This document shows, one piece after another, positions 1 to 8,914 of a stretch of DNA of 64,000 nucleotides. Made by a program: the position numbers and the translations under genes. The DNA is from Candidatus Bathyarchaeota archaeon (GTDB lineage: Archaea > Thermoproteota > CALKCG01 > B24 > DRYS01): assembly GCA_018396535.1 (NCBI GenBank), contig JAGTQC010000004.1, forward strand, positions 96,569 to 160,568, given 5' to 3'. Position 1 is the first letter of the stretch, and each line of letters starts with the position of its first letter. The notes under the pieces are model-generated. The model saw nothing but the letters and a program-made list of their open reading frames with translations, made no database searches and was not told the origin of the DNA.

Positions 1-587
1 AATTTATACCGGTAGATGAGAATGCATCTGTGAAACCAGTATCCGTATACGGAGCTAGCAAAGCTGCATGCGAAAACCTAATACAAGCATACAGCAATCT
101 ATACGGGTTTAAAACAGTATCCCTAAGATATGCGAACGTAGTAGGACCTAGGCTAAGACATGGCGTAATATACGATTTCATAACTAAACTACTAGCAAAT
201 CCTAGAAGATTAGAGATACTAGGAGATGGAAGCCAAACGAGAAGCTACATATACATAGATGATGCTGTGGAAGCTACGATAACAGTATGGAGGAGTATAG
301 GTAGAGGATTCGATGTATACAATGTAGGAAGCGGGGATTGGATAAATGTGAGGGAGATAGCGGATATAATAGTAGAGGTTATGAAGCTGGAAAACGTAGA
401 GTACATATACAAACCAATACTACACGGTATAGGATGGCTTGGAGATGTTAAACATATAGCTTTAAAGATAGATAAGGTTAGGAAACTGGGATGGAAGCCA
501 AAGCTGGATAGTAGAGGAGCGGTTAGAGAAGCAGCTAGAAGAATACTAGAAGAAGTGGGTGGAAGACATCTCGAAACGAGTAGATGA
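1..587 (+). CDS. NAD-dependent sugar-nucleotide epimerase/dehydratase, 5'-truncated by window edge
   Basis: The reading frame is open from base 3 to the stop at 587, so the N-terminal NAD-binding part lies outside the window. The visible C-terminal part begins just before the catalytic YxxxK of extended short-chain dehydrogenases (Tyr-Gly-Ala-Ser-Lys near codon 20). It goes on with the family pattern of 'LRYANVVGPR' and 'GDGSQTRSYIYIDDAVEA', typical of UDP-glucose 4-epimerase-like enzymes. It probably acts in the cytoplasm on a nucleotide sugar for surface glycan or S-layer glycosylation. That role is inferred; a surface protein gene follows at 843. The exact substrate cannot be told from this fragment. 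Confidence 0.85.
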   Translation, partial: FIPVDENASVKPVSVYGASKAACENLIQAYSNLYGFKTVSLRYANVVGPRLRHGVIYDFITKLLANPRRLEILGDGSQTRSYIYIDDAVEATITVWRSIGRGFDVYNVGSGDWINVREIADIIVEVMKLENVEYIYKPILHGIGWLGDVKHIALKIDKVRKLGWKPKLDSRGAVREAARRILEEVGGRHLETSR

Positions 588-842
588 TACAGAAGTAGTA
601 TCGTAAAACCCTAGAATCACATAGAAGAATATACTGTTAGAGGACTGAAGCATCTATCCAATACTATAGAGTATAACATAGGTTTATGTAGGATAGTAGA
701 TCAGATACATATATCAACCCATACATAATTCAACTGAAACATTGATATGGATACACAGCCGCCTGTATACGTTTCATACATCTTGTATACGTAATCTTAA
801 AATAACTAGCCTAGATAGGGTTAGATTCGGGTAGGAGAAACG
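588..842. other. Intergenic region upstream of the surface protein gene
   Basis: No convincing gene was seen in these 255 bases. Two copies of a 9-base word containing the palindrome GTATAC (TGTATACGT) lie at 764-772 and 784-792, exactly 20 bases apart. They sit immediately upstream of the TATA-like box at 796-805. This placement would suit an operator or activator site for the gene at 843, but that is inference only. Confidence 0.4.
796..805 (+). promoter_or_regulatory. TATA box of surface protein gene
   Basis: The sequence CTTAAAATAA lies about 42 bases before the GTG start at 843. A transcript starting about 25 bases downstream would have a short leader that includes the AGGAG ribosome-binding site at 833-837. 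Confidence 0.5.
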
Positions 843-1373
843 GTGAATAAAACTATGAATAAAAGTACATGCTCTAAACTATCGGTAGCCCTACTAACCC
901 TAATAGTACTATCCATACTACCAAACATAGCTGTAAAACTCGTAGCCGCCGAATCTATGGAAACAGATAGACCTCTGTATGCTATAAAATGGAAGGATAA
1001 CGCAATAGGATACGTAAACGTAACAGTAACACTAACGGGGTTAGATCCTGAAACAAGATACGAGTTAGCAGTATTCAAGCATCATGGACCTGCAGGCTTA
1101 AACTATGTTAAAGAAGTCTACGGTGTATATGAAGCTACGATAAAATTCACTATACCACCAACCATGGATTCACGTCCAGAGGATATAGCTGGTACATGGA
1201 ACGCTACATTATACAAGGTAGTAGGAGAAACCAGGTCGATCGTAACGTGGTGTAACTTCGGTGTATGGGCTATAAACTCTAGGATACTAAACTACGGTAG
1301 GATACTGCAGATATGGGGTGGAGGATTTAAACCAGGTACAAAGGTAAACTTCACAATATACGACAAGGATTGA
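843..1373 (+). CDS. Secreted surface (S-layer-like) protein, N-terminal part before a frameshift
   Basis: This is the 5' part of a gene that continues in another frame at 1369-4029. GTG at 843 is chosen as start because AGGAG at 833-837 lies 5 bases upstream; ATG 855 is the alternative. Residues about 12-36 form a hydrophobic signal peptide ending in Val-Ala-Ala. A beta-rich domain follows, with 'GFKPGTKVNFTIYD' near its end, a motif seen in archaeal S-layer repeat domains. The frame stops at TGA 1371 in mid-domain. The protein is expected to be exported to the cell surface. The break may be an assembly error, a real mutation or a recoding site. Confidence 0.75.
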   Translation: MNKTMNKSTCSKLSVALLTLIVLSILPNIAVKLVAAESMETDRPLYAIKWKDNAIGYVNVTVTLTGLDPETRYELAVFKHHGPAGLNYVKEVYGVYEATIKFTIPPTMDSRPEDIAGTWNATLYKVVGETRSIVTWCNFGVWAINSRILNYGRILQIWGGGFKPGTKVNFTIYDKD

Positions 1374-4029
1374 AACAATAGTAATAACGGATGAGCTATT
1401 CGGTGAGGATCCAGCTAAATCCCCTGTAAGTGGTGTAGTTTGTGTAAAGTATGGAACATTCTCCAATACATCCTATATAATAACTACTGATATAGCTAAA
1501 GGAACATATGTAGTAGAACTCGTAGAAGACTATCTCTTCCTACCTAAAGTAATATCTACAGGTGATCCTGAAAAAGAACTTGAATTCACTATAACAGATG
1601 AGCTGATAGTCGATATACTAAAACCTGAAGAGGGTAGCAAATGGAGGAGGACAGATACAGTACCTGTCGAGGTCGAAGTCCTATACCAGGATCTCGTACC
1701 CGTAACCTCAGGTGAAGTTACCGTCACCTTCACACCACCGGTATGTACGCCTAGCGCCGAGCCGCCATACGATGAGCCTAAGACTATCTCGTTAAGCTAT
1801 AGTCCTATAAGTAAGACTTGGGTTGGAAGCTTCAAAATACAGAAGGATAACTCCACCGGAATATGGACTGTAGAAGCTACTGCTGAAGATGTCTACGGTA
1901 ATAGTGGCGGCGACACCAATACGATTACTGTTAAAGCTGCTATACTCGTCGTCGAGACGGAGGTTGCTCCACCTGCATCCGTTCCGAGAGCTTCATGGGT
2001 ATCATGGCTAATAAAGGTTAAGTATAAGGGTGACGGCTCACCTGCTAAGCTCTACATACCTCTATGCACTGTCTATGTTGTCAACGCTACGACCAATGCT
2101 ACTGTAGGATCAGCCTACCTGGTAGAGGTTGAAGTTGGAAGATATAACGTGACATGGTTCGTACCTGCTGATGCACCTCTCGGAGATTATAGATTCCTAA
2201 TACCTGCAGATGCTTTGAAAGATGTCGTCACGACATGTACTGTATGTAACACTGGTCCTGAGAAGGATGTATTATCGCCTGTATTCGCCGTAGGTATAAC
2301 AGCGCTTAGAGTCGAAGTTAAAACTTATTCAGCTAAAGATCCTACGAAGGAGAGGGTAGCGTTCACACCTGGATCTATAGTATACATAGGTGCTAAGGTA
2401 ACATACCTAGAATCAGGTGTAGTAATGACTTCCGGGTCTGTTAGAGCTTACATATACAATGAGACAGGTTACCTGGTTGCTGAAATACCTATGACGTATG
2501 ATTCAGGTACTAGGATGTGGTGGTGTGAATGGGATTCGACAGGCTATCCAGCTGGACGCTACAGGGTTCTTGTAAAGGCTAGGGATATAGGCTACAACGT
2601 TGGTGAAGGTGAAACATACTTCTACATATCAGGCTTAGTGATATCGCCTAGTAAAGGTACAGTACCACCGATAGAGAATACTAAATGCGAGAAGCTTAAA
2701 GATGGAAACTGGCTTATAACCGCTAGCGTATACAAGGATCCTGTTTCAGGTAAGAGTCTAGGCACCGTTATATCGATATCGGCTACACACTTTACACCAA
2801 ACTCTAAGGTTAACATAACGGTAGATTGGCTACCATACCCAGCTCTAGTAGGTAAGAAGATACTATTAGCGATGAACGTACCTACAGATGCTGAAGGAAA
2901 CTTTGCCACTACAGTAGTATTCCCGACGACGATTAAGGGAATCTACTATATAATAGCTAGGGATGCTAAAGGCCTAGAGATGAAAACTACTTTTGAAGTA
3001 ATACCTGGAATGATACTCACACCAGACCCGGTTGTAGGCTCAGCTTTAACAAAGGTTATAGCTACAGGTCTACCAGGGCCTATAAATGACGTCGCCGATG
3101 CTGCTAAGGCATGGGAGATACTAGTTAACGATACAGATGCTATGCGCACCCTTGCTGGTCATATAGGCTTCCTCTATAACATGACTGAAACTTATGATAC
3201 GAGATGGAGGACTAATGAGAATGGTACATTAATCTCGGTAGCTTTAGGTAAGTATAAGTATACAGTTAAGCCTGGATTCGTAATACCGTTCACAGAGCCT
3301 GGAGCCTATGTCTTCAAGCTTATACTCGAAGGTGGAGGCTACCGTAACTCTACAGATCCAGCCCTATTCAAAACGGTTAAAACGACATCAGTCTCGGATA
3401 CCGTTAAGGTTGTTAATGCTTTCAAAGAGTTTACTATCTTGGTAGATAAGGTTGATGCTCTAGCTGAGCTTGTCAGTACTATGAACGTTCTATTAAGGTC
3501 TGTGGATAAAAACGTAGCTACGCTAGTCACCGATACTGGTACTATCAAAGCTGATGTCTCAACTTTAAGAAGCCTGGTTAAGGAGATGGGCGGTACGTTA
3601 ACCGATATAAGCGGTGGTATAGCTACCATAAAGACGGATGTAGGTACCATTAAGGCATCCATAGATGCTCTATCACCTAAGATAGAGGCTGTGAGAGGTG
3701 ATGTAGCTCGTATATCGACCAATATAGGAGAGATACTCACAAACCTAGAGACTATAGAACCTGTAGTAATGAGTATAAAGGATGGTGTAGCTACCGTTAA
3801 CACTAAGATAGATACATTAACAGGTAGGGTTACGACTATAGATGGTAACGTAGCTACGGTAAGAACAGATGTAGGTGATATAAAGGCTAGGGTTGCTGAT
3901 CTTGCAGGTGTACCTGGAGCTATAAGCACTGTAACAATGGCTGTATGGATAGCTGTAGTTTTATCGCTAGTAGCAGCTATATGCTCTATAGTATCGCTAC
4001 TACAGCTACGTAAGAAGATAGCAGGCTAG
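1369..4029 (+). CDS. Secreted surface (S-layer-like) protein, main part: beta domains, coiled-coil stalk, membrane anchor
   Basis: This frame is open from before 1369 to TAG 4029, and its protein continues the sense of the upstream part. There is no ATG, GTG or TTG in frame until GTG 2149, so it is not an independent gene. It encodes about 886 residues: several Ig-like beta domains with many N-x-S/T sequons, then a long stretch rich in 'IKTDVGTIK'-type heptads (roughly the last 170 residues), then one transmembrane helix (AVWIAVVLSLVAAICSIVSL) and a short basic tail. This order resembles the SlaB-type stalk proteins that anchor crenarchaeal S-layers. Counting both parts the product is about 1060 residues. 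The S-layer stalk role is inferred from architecture only. Confidence 0.8.
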   Translation: METIVITDELFGEDPAKSPVSGVVCVKYGTFSNTSYIITTDIAKGTYVVELVEDYLFLPKVISTGDPEKELEFTITDELIVDILKPEEGSKWRRTDTVPVEVEVLYQDLVPVTSGEVTVTFTPPVCTPSAEPPYDEPKTISLSYSPISKTWVGSFKIQKDNSTGIWTVEATAEDVYGNSGGDTNTITVKAAILVVETEVAPPASVPRASWVSWLIKVKYKGDGSPAKLYIPLCTVYVVNATTNATVGSAYLVEVEVGRYNVTWFVPADAPLGDYRFLIPADALKDVVTTCTVCNTGPEKDVLSPVFAVGITALRVEVKTYSAKDPTKERVAFTPGSIVYIGAKVTYLESGVVMTSGSVRAYIYNETGYLVAEIPMTYDSGTRMWWCEWDSTGYPAGRYRVLVKARDIGYNVGEGETYFYISGLVISPSKGTVPPIENTKCEKLKDGNWLITASVYKDPVSGKSLGTVISISATHFTPNSKVNITVDWLPYPALVGKKILLAMNVPTDAEGNFATTVVFPTTIKGIYYIIARDAKGLEMKTTFEVIPGMILTPDPVVGSALTKVIATGLPGPINDVADAAKAWEILVNDTDAMRTLAGHIGFLYNMTETYDTRWRTNENGTLISVALGKYKYTVKPGFVIPFTEPGAYVFKLILEGGGYRNSTDPALFKTVKTTSVSDTVKVVNAFKEFTILVDKVDALAELVSTMNVLLRSVDKNVATLVTDTGTIKADVSTLRSLVKEMGGTLTDISGGIATIKTDVGTIKASIDALSPKIEAVRGDVARISTNIGEILTNLETIEPVVMSIKDGVATVNTKIDTLTGRVTTIDGNVATVRTDVGDIKARVADLAGVPGAISTVTMAVWIAVVLSLVAAICSIVSLLQLRKKIAG

Positions 4030-4102
4030 AAGTATCGGGTAGGGCTACCGAACCCCCACCCCCTTTATTTCCATCCCTTCTTAGAAGGTATCTAGTTATA
4101 GG

Positions 4103-4687
4103 CTAGGCTACCGTTTTCCTAAAACTCGCTATAACTATACCCCTAGTATACTCCGCTCTCTCAGTCTTATATCCTAGCGCAGACATAACCCCCTCGAATA
4201 TCGATAATAATAGTTTCGTAGATTCCGATGAGAGGTTTGATGCTATAAATCTGAATAGTATAGCCTCCCCACCCCCCTCTACAGAGATATCTGTAGGTGC
4301 TAGTAGTGTAGATGAGACTAGGATTCTAAGAGCTTCTATCGGATTATCGAATTTAACCGAGATATATCTACCATACCAGTATCCAGATTCGTATGCATTA
4401 CGATAGATTTCATCTAAACCCTCTCTATCCACCCTAGATAGTATCGTATTCATCAGATTCACAGGTATGAGCATTATACCCGCACTTCTATGCATAGAAG
4501 CTACCATATACGATCTAACAGCATCCTTTATAGATCCACCATCACCATATATCCTAACGACATCCGATAGTATATCTGATATGAACGATGATAGTGTTCT
4601 ACCCTCCCTATTAGATATCTCCATAAGCTTATCGACTATATCTGCCTGTACGAATATAAGCTTCCTACCCTGAGAGCGTGAAGGCAT
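4103..4687 (-). CDS. Ribbon-helix-helix-like protein with C-terminal sensor-like domain, paralog of next gene
   Basis: The product has 194 residues. Residues about 8-45 have the pattern of a ribbon-helix-helix DNA-binding domain: a basic beta strand 'KLIFVQADIVDKLMEIS', then 'REGRTLSSFISDILSDVV'. The C-terminal half carries 'GGGEAILFRFIAS' and ends in a helix-strand unit 'FEGVMSALGYKTE' followed by a beta strand. That layout is reminiscent of V4R-type small-molecule sensor domains, though this is not certain. It is homologous along its length to the gene at 4695-5261 and follows it with a 7-base gap, so the two likely form one operon. The target is unknown. A transcription regulator acting as a homo- or heterodimer is the best guess. 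Confidence 0.6.
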   Translation of the reverse strand: MPSRSQGRKLIFVQADIVDKLMEISNREGRTLSSFISDILSDVVRIYGDGGSIKDAVRSYMVASMHRSAGIMLIPVNLMNTILSRVDREGLDEIYRNAYESGYWYGRYISVKFDNPIEALRILVSSTLLAPTDISVEGGGEAILFRFIASNLSSESTKLLLSIFEGVMSALGYKTERAEYTRGIVIASFRKTVA

Positions 4688-4694
4688 AGCTCAA

Positions 4695-5261
4695 CTATCC
4701 TTTAACCTCGATCCTTATCCTTATAAATCCTTTATCAACCTCAGAATCCAATACATCGAAGCCTAGGCCTACAAGAACACCTTTAAGAAGGGATTCGAAT
4801 AGAAAACTATAGTTTAGAGTGAACCTAGAGCTAAAGCATAATAGTATAGCCTCCCCACCCCTCCTCTCGAATCTAAATTCCGATATATTCCACATAAGCC
4901 TCGATAGTATATGTATAGATTCATCTATACTAGATGATACCGATAGATACTTAGATAGCCATAAACCTGTTTCAAACCAGCTCTTCCTAAGCTTATCAGA
5001 GTATCCTGATTCAAAGCATAGATCTACAAGCTCGTAGAGTAGATTCTCAGGTATGGTTGTAAACCCGGATCTCCTACCATAATCCATAGCCCTATACTCA
5101 TCTAGTAGACGCTTAATGTTAAGACCCCCCTCCTCAACTTCTAATATAGATTCGAGTATATCGTTAAGCATAGCGTAGACGGTTACACCCCTACTCTCAG
5201 CTAGAACCTTAAGTCTATCAGCTAGATCAACCCTAGCTGCAAGCATCTTTCTATCAGGCAA
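4695..5261 (-). CDS. Ribbon-helix-helix-like protein with C-terminal sensor-like domain, paralog of previous gene
   Basis: The product has 188 residues. The N-terminus 'KMLAARVDLADRLKVLAESR' followed by 'GVTVYAMLNDILESIL' fits a ribbon-helix-helix fold. The C-terminal part repeats the pattern of its neighbour: 'RRGGEAILLCFSS', a helix 'FESLLKGVLVGLGFDV', then a closing strand. The two proteins are clearly related but diverged, so the duplication is not recent. Its start lies 159 bases from the divergent gene at 5421. I infer a regulator; no ligand or target is visible. Confidence 0.6.
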   Translation of the reverse strand: MPDRKMLAARVDLADRLKVLAESRGVTVYAMLNDILESILEVEEGGLNIKRLLDEYRAMDYGRRSGFTTIPENLLYELVDLCFESGYSDKLRKSWFETGLWLSKYLSVSSSIDESIHILSRLMWNISEFRFERRGGEAILLCFSSRFTLNYSFLFESLLKGVLVGLGFDVLDSEVDKGFIRIRIEVKG

Positions 5262-5420
5262 AGATCATTAAACCCCCAGGCTAGATAGACTCGATAACCT
5301 AATAGTATTACGAGATTTAAAATTTGGCGTTATTACTCGCAGCATCTGTAGACTATGGAATTATACGTATACCAGCCGTAAACCTTATATCCATAGATTC
5401 ATCTACCTCAATCGATAGTC

Positions 5421-5828
5421 TTGACGATATACGCTCTAAGAGTAGCTAAACCTGAATGGGTTGATAACCTGTATAGGGAGGGTGTATACTATGGGTCTGT
5501 TAGGAGATTATTTAAACCAGGTGATACCATAATATTCTTCTCCAAGATCGAAGATCTAGGCGACGCCCTAATAGGATACAGTGTGGTAGAATCCTTCTAT
5601 AGAAGAGGGGATCTACCAGAGGATATAGCTTCGAGATTTCAGGAGCATCCATGGAGTTGGCTTATAAGATTCGATCGATCAAAGCTGGTAAGGTTTATCG
5701 ATCCTATACCATGGGTTAAACTAGTAGAGCTAGGTATTATACCTAGAAAGGCTAGGGGTAGATACCTCCACGGATTTAGACTTAGGGATAGAGAGGCTGA
5801 TATCTTGAGAAGTATATGTAAGATATGA
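5421..5828 (+). CDS. PUA/EVE-like domain protein
   Basis: The product has 135 residues and starts at TTG 5421, about 30 bases after the TATA-like 'ACCTTATATC' near 5388. The pattern 'FKPGDTIIFFSK', then 'ALIGYSVVESFYRR' and 'WSWLIRFDRSKLVRFI' matches the small beta-barrel PUA-like/EVE superfamily, close to the archaeal DUF365 group as I remember it. Such domains bind RNA or modified bases. It lies just before ferredoxin and translation genes in the same direction. The precise ligand is unknown. Confidence 0.6.
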   Translation: MTIYALRVAKPEWVDNLYREGVYYGSVRRLFKPGDTIIFFSKIEDLGDALIGYSVVESFYRRGDLPEDIASRFQEHPWSWLIRFDRSKLVRFIDPIPWVKLVELGIIPRKARGRYLHGFRLRDREADILRSICKI

Positions 5829-5888
5829 TATATGAACTTATATCCTCTACAGATGCGATCATCTATATAGCTTGTAAGGTGGTATAGG

Positions 5889-6077
5889 ATGGTTAAAGTT
5901 AGAGTAGATCAAGATCTATGTATAGGCTGCGGTCTATGCGAATCGCTATGTCCAGAAGTATTTAGATTAACGGCTGAGGGTAAATCTGAAGTAGTGAACC
6001 CGAACGGATGTGATGGATGCGATTGTAGAAGTGTAGCTGATCAATGCCCTGTATCAGCGATAATAGTCGAAGAGTAG
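5889..6077 (+). CDS. Single-cluster [4Fe-4S] ferredoxin
   Basis: The product has 62 residues. Cys11, Cys14, Cys17 and Cys53 (followed by Pro) form the ligand set of one [4Fe-4S] cluster. Cys21 plus one of Cys41/44/46 could form the disulfide that replaces the second cluster in Pyrococcus-type ferredoxins. The segment Gly-Cys-Asp-Gly-Cys-Asp-Cys is a denser remnant than usual. It is a cytoplasmic electron carrier, probably for POR and the AORs elsewhere in this window. A ribosome-binding GGTGG lies just upstream of ATG 5889. Confidence 0.9.
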   Translation: MVKVRVDQDLCIGCGLCESLCPEVFRLTAEGKSEVVNPNGCDGCDCRSVADQCPVSAIIVEE

Positions 6078-6151
6078 CCTCGATATAATAGATAAATTAA
6101 CTAGCCTCCATCTACTATTTATCTACCCCTCCCACAACTATAGGGTTAGAT

Positions 6152-7051
6152 GTGAGTGAATGGAGCAGCTTCAAGCCTGAGAGGAGGAGCTTCCATCTAT
6201 CCATACTTATACCTGGAAGCCTCGTAGATGAGGAGAGTCATCTACGAGATAAAACCCTTACTGTAGGATTGATAGGTAGAGCTGCAGCTGTATTCAGAGT
6301 TGATGAGGTATGCATATACAGGGATCTATATGGTGTTATGGATCAATCTAGCTCAGTAAATCTTATAGCATCTATCCTAAGATATATGGAGACGCCACCA
6401 CATCTTAAACGCAAGCTTATAGGGTTGAAACCAGAGCTTAGATATGCGGGTATACTACCACCTTTAAGGCTACCGAGTCATACACCTCCTAAAAGGATAG
6501 ATGAAGTTGTATCAGGCGAAGTTAGGGAAGCTATCGTAGAGCGTAGCGGAGCTGAATGCTACGTAGATGCGGGGCTAGATAAGCCTATAAAGCTTATAGG
6601 ATCATCTCCTCCACGTGGATCTAGAGTTACCGTTAGGATAGTAGTGGATAAAGGAGAAGTCTACTGTAAGCTTGTAGATCCATCTAAACTTAGATTCTAC
6701 TGGAGCTTCCACGTATCGACACCTGATAAGCCGTTAAAGGATATACTAGAAGATTATCGTAGTAGCGGTTTAGTTATAGCTACATCCAGGTATGGGGATC
6801 CGATCGAGCAGCTTCTAGATGAGTTATCATCTAAGCTTACATCGATTAGAAACCTCGCTATAGTATTCGGATCTCCTAGAGAAGGGTTGAGAGAGATAGC
6901 TGGTAGGCAAGGATTTAAACTCCGAGATTATGTAGACTATATCGTTAATACTATACCTGAACAGGGATCCTATACTGTTAGGACGGAGGAGGCTGTATAC
7001 GCAACCCTAGCTATAATGAATATCATATCATCTAGGATGTATAGAGTCTAG
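6152..7051 (+). CDS. SPOUT-fold RNA methyltransferase (COG2106 family)
   Basis: The product has 299 residues from GTG 6152. It matches the archaeal COG2106/DUF171 family, which combines a SPOUT (trefoil-knot) SAM-dependent methyltransferase with an inserted OB-like domain. Visible blocks are 'LTVGLIGRAAAVFRVDEVCIY' at the N-terminus, 'LRYAGILPPLRLPSHT' in the middle and 'IVFGSPREGLREIA' with 'IVNTIPEQGSYTVRTEEAV' at the SAM-binding knot. Relatives are annotated as putative rRNA uridine-N3 methyltransferases and often sit directly before uL3, as here. The target base is not shown by the sequence. Confidence 0.8.
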   Translation: MSEWSSFKPERRSFHLSILIPGSLVDEESHLRDKTLTVGLIGRAAAVFRVDEVCIYRDLYGVMDQSSSVNLIASILRYMETPPHLKRKLIGLKPELRYAGILPPLRLPSHTPPKRIDEVVSGEVREAIVERSGAECYVDAGLDKPIKLIGSSPPRGSRVTVRIVVDKGEVYCKLVDPSKLRFYWSFHVSTPDKPLKDILEDYRSSGLVIATSRYGDPIEQLLDELSSKLTSIRNLAIVFGSPREGLREIAGRQGFKLRDYVDYIVNTIPEQGSYTVRTEEAVYATLAIMNIISSRMYRV

Positions 7052-7068
7052 CTAGAGTCATCGACTAA

Positions 7069-7078
7069 CCTTTATATC
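7069..7078 (+). promoter_or_regulatory. TATA box of ribosomal protein operon
   Basis: CCTTTATATC, preceded by purine/C-rich AACC, lies 41-50 bases before ATG 7119. It is one of the best copies of the promoter pattern seen repeatedly in this window. Confidence 0.6.
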
Positions 7079-7118
7079 TAGGGTTAGCCGTCTAACTAGG
7101 CGAAGGGTAGGAAGGAGG

Positions 7119-8117
7119 ATGGGTCGAAGAAAGAAGAGAGCTCCTAGGCGTGGTAGCTTAGCGTTCATACCTAAGGGTAGGGCTGAATCTATTAAGCCTA
7201 GTATAAAGTATTGGCCTGATCCACTTCTAGCTAAGCCCTCCCTACTAGGCTTCCCAGGCTATAAAGCTGGTATGACACATGTATATATGGTAGAGGATGA
7301 GCCAACCGTATATAGGGGTAGGGAGGTTGCCCACCCAGCTACGATAGTAGTTACACCACCAGCTAGGGTTATGGCTGTGAGATTATACGCTGATACGGTA
7401 GATGGATTTAAATCCCTAACAGAGGTTTGGCATCCGAATATACTTAGGGATGTATGGCGTAACTTCAATATACCTAAAGAATACGATTTCCAAGCTAAGC
7501 TTAAGGATTTCGAGGAGGCTAGAAGCTTCGCAGGCGATGTTAGAGTTATACTAGGTGCTTCACCTAAGCTTGCTGGCTTATCTAAGAAGAAGCTGGATCT
7601 CGTAGAGGTTAGGGTGGGTGGTGGAGATATAGCTGAGAGGATAGATTACGCTCTATCGATACTCGGTGGAGAGGTTAGGGTTAGCGATGTATTCAAGCCT
7701 GGGCAGTATGTAGATGTATCCGCTGTTACTAAGGGTAAGGGGTTCCAAGGCGAGGTTAAACGTTGGCATGTACATAGGCTACACCATAAGACTAGGGAGG
7801 GTGTTAGGGGTGTAGGTACACTCGGCCCGTGGACTCCAGCTAGGGTTATGTATACAGTACCTAGACCAGGTCAGCTTGGATTCCATCTTAGATGCGAGTA
7901 TAATAAGCGTATACTCATGATAAGCAGCGATGGAAGCTTAGTAACACCCCCAGGAGGTATCACAGGTTTCGGTATAGTATCCACAGAATACGTGCTACTT
8001 AAGGGTAGTATACCTGGTCCTAGGAAGCGTCTAGTATTTTTAAGATATCCAGCTAGACCTCCAAGCATAGTGCCGGCTGAGCCTCCGAAGATAACGTACA
8101 TCTATAGGGGTCGATAG
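7119..8117 (+). CDS. rpl3: Large-subunit ribosomal protein uL3
   Basis: The product has 332 residues, a normal length for archaeal uL3. It starts with the conserved basic 'MGRRKKRAPRRGSLAF' and contains 'GYKAGMTHV' and the hallmark 'VSAVTKGKGFQGEVKRW' loop that reaches the peptidyl transferase centre. It is the first gene of the uL3-uL4-uL23-uL2 cluster and has its own promoter at 7069. Purine-rich AAGGAGG sits directly before the ATG. Nothing unusual was seen. Confidence 0.98.
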   Translation: MGRRKKRAPRRGSLAFIPKGRAESIKPSIKYWPDPLLAKPSLLGFPGYKAGMTHVYMVEDEPTVYRGREVAHPATIVVTPPARVMAVRLYADTVDGFKSLTEVWHPNILRDVWRNFNIPKEYDFQAKLKDFEEARSFAGDVRVILGASPKLAGLSKKKLDLVEVRVGGGDIAERIDYALSILGGEVRVSDVFKPGQYVDVSAVTKGKGFQGEVKRWHVHRLHHKTREGVRGVGTLGPWTPARVMYTVPRPGQLGFHLRCEYNKRILMISSDGSLVTPPGGITGFGIVSTEYVLLKGSIPGPRKRLVFLRYPARPPSIVPAEPPKITYIYRGR

Positions 8118-8119
8118 CG

Positions 8120-8914
8120 TTGACTATCGAATCTATACCTGTATTCAACTTAGATGGTGTTCAAGTAGATTCTATAGAGAAGCCTAAGGTATTCTCCTAT
8201 CCAATCCATAAATTCTTGATAAGGAGGGTTGTAGATATACTACAGACGCATAGAAAGCAGAAGCAGGGTAGGGATCCGATGGCTGGTAAACGTACATCCG
8301 CAGAATCTCTAGGTACAGGCTACGGTTTAGCTAGAGTTCCTAGGATTAAGGGTAGCTATAGAGCTGCATTCGTAACCATGGCTGTTAAAGGTAGATCTGC
8401 GCATGCACCCACCTCTATGAAGGTAATATATAAGAGGGTTAATAAGAAGGAGAGGCATCTAGCTCTCCTATCCGCGATATCCTCTACAGGTATACCTGAA
8501 CTAGTAGCTAAACGTGGTCATAGGATCGAAGGTGTTAAGTATATACCATTAGTAGTCGTGGATGATATAGAGACTGTAAACTCTACTAAGGCTGCGAAGG
8601 ATGTGTTGAAGAAACTCGGCTTATGGAGCGATGTAGAGAGAGTCTACGAAGGTTCTAGAGCTAGAAGTGGTAAACCTAGACGTAGGGGTAGGGTTAAACG
8701 TGTAGGTAGGGGTCCGCTTATAGTCGTATACGAGGATAGAGGTGTGGGTCTAGCTATGCGTAATATACCAGGCGTGGATGTAGTAGAGCTTAGAAGCTTA
8801 AACCCTGAGCATCTAGCTCCAGGAGGATATCCTGGTAGATTAACTCTATGGAGCCTTTCAGCCTTCAAGAAGCTCGATGAGATAGTAGGGGAGGTGTATA
8901 CAGCCTATGCCTAG
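8120..8914 (+). CDS. rpl4: Large-subunit ribosomal protein uL4
   Basis: The product has 264 residues from TTG 8120, two bases after the uL3 stop. It carries the archaeal uL4 blocks 'QKQGRDPMAGKRTSAES', 'GRSAHAPT' and 'GVDVVELRSLNPEHLAPGG'. The gene overlaps uL23 by 8 bases, so translation is likely coupled. The protein binds 23S rRNA and lines the exit tunnel. Confidence 0.97.
   Translation: MTIESIPVFNLDGVQVDSIEKPKVFSYPIHKFLIRRVVDILQTHRKQKQGRDPMAGKRTSAESLGTGYGLARVPRIKGSYRAAFVTMAVKGRSAHAPTSMKVIYKRVNKKERHLALLSAISSTGIPELVAKRGHRIEGVKYIPLVVVDDIETVNSTKAAKDVLKKLGLWSDVERVYEGSRARSGKPRRRGRVKRVGRGPLIVVYEDRGVGLAMRNIPGVDVVELRSLNPEHLAPGGYPGRLTLWSLSAFKKLDEIVGEVYTAYA

Noticed and set aside
1361..1420. A second bulge-helix-bulge intron to explain the surface-protein frame break
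   Set aside because: No 4-bp helix with two 3-nt bulges and an intron stem could be drawn; only a weak ATTG/CAAT hairpin is present.
3339..3929. 196-codon antisense frame in the coiled-coil stalk of the surface protein
   Set aside because: It arises from the heptad repeats of the sense gene and has Thr/Val/Ser-rich filler sequence only.
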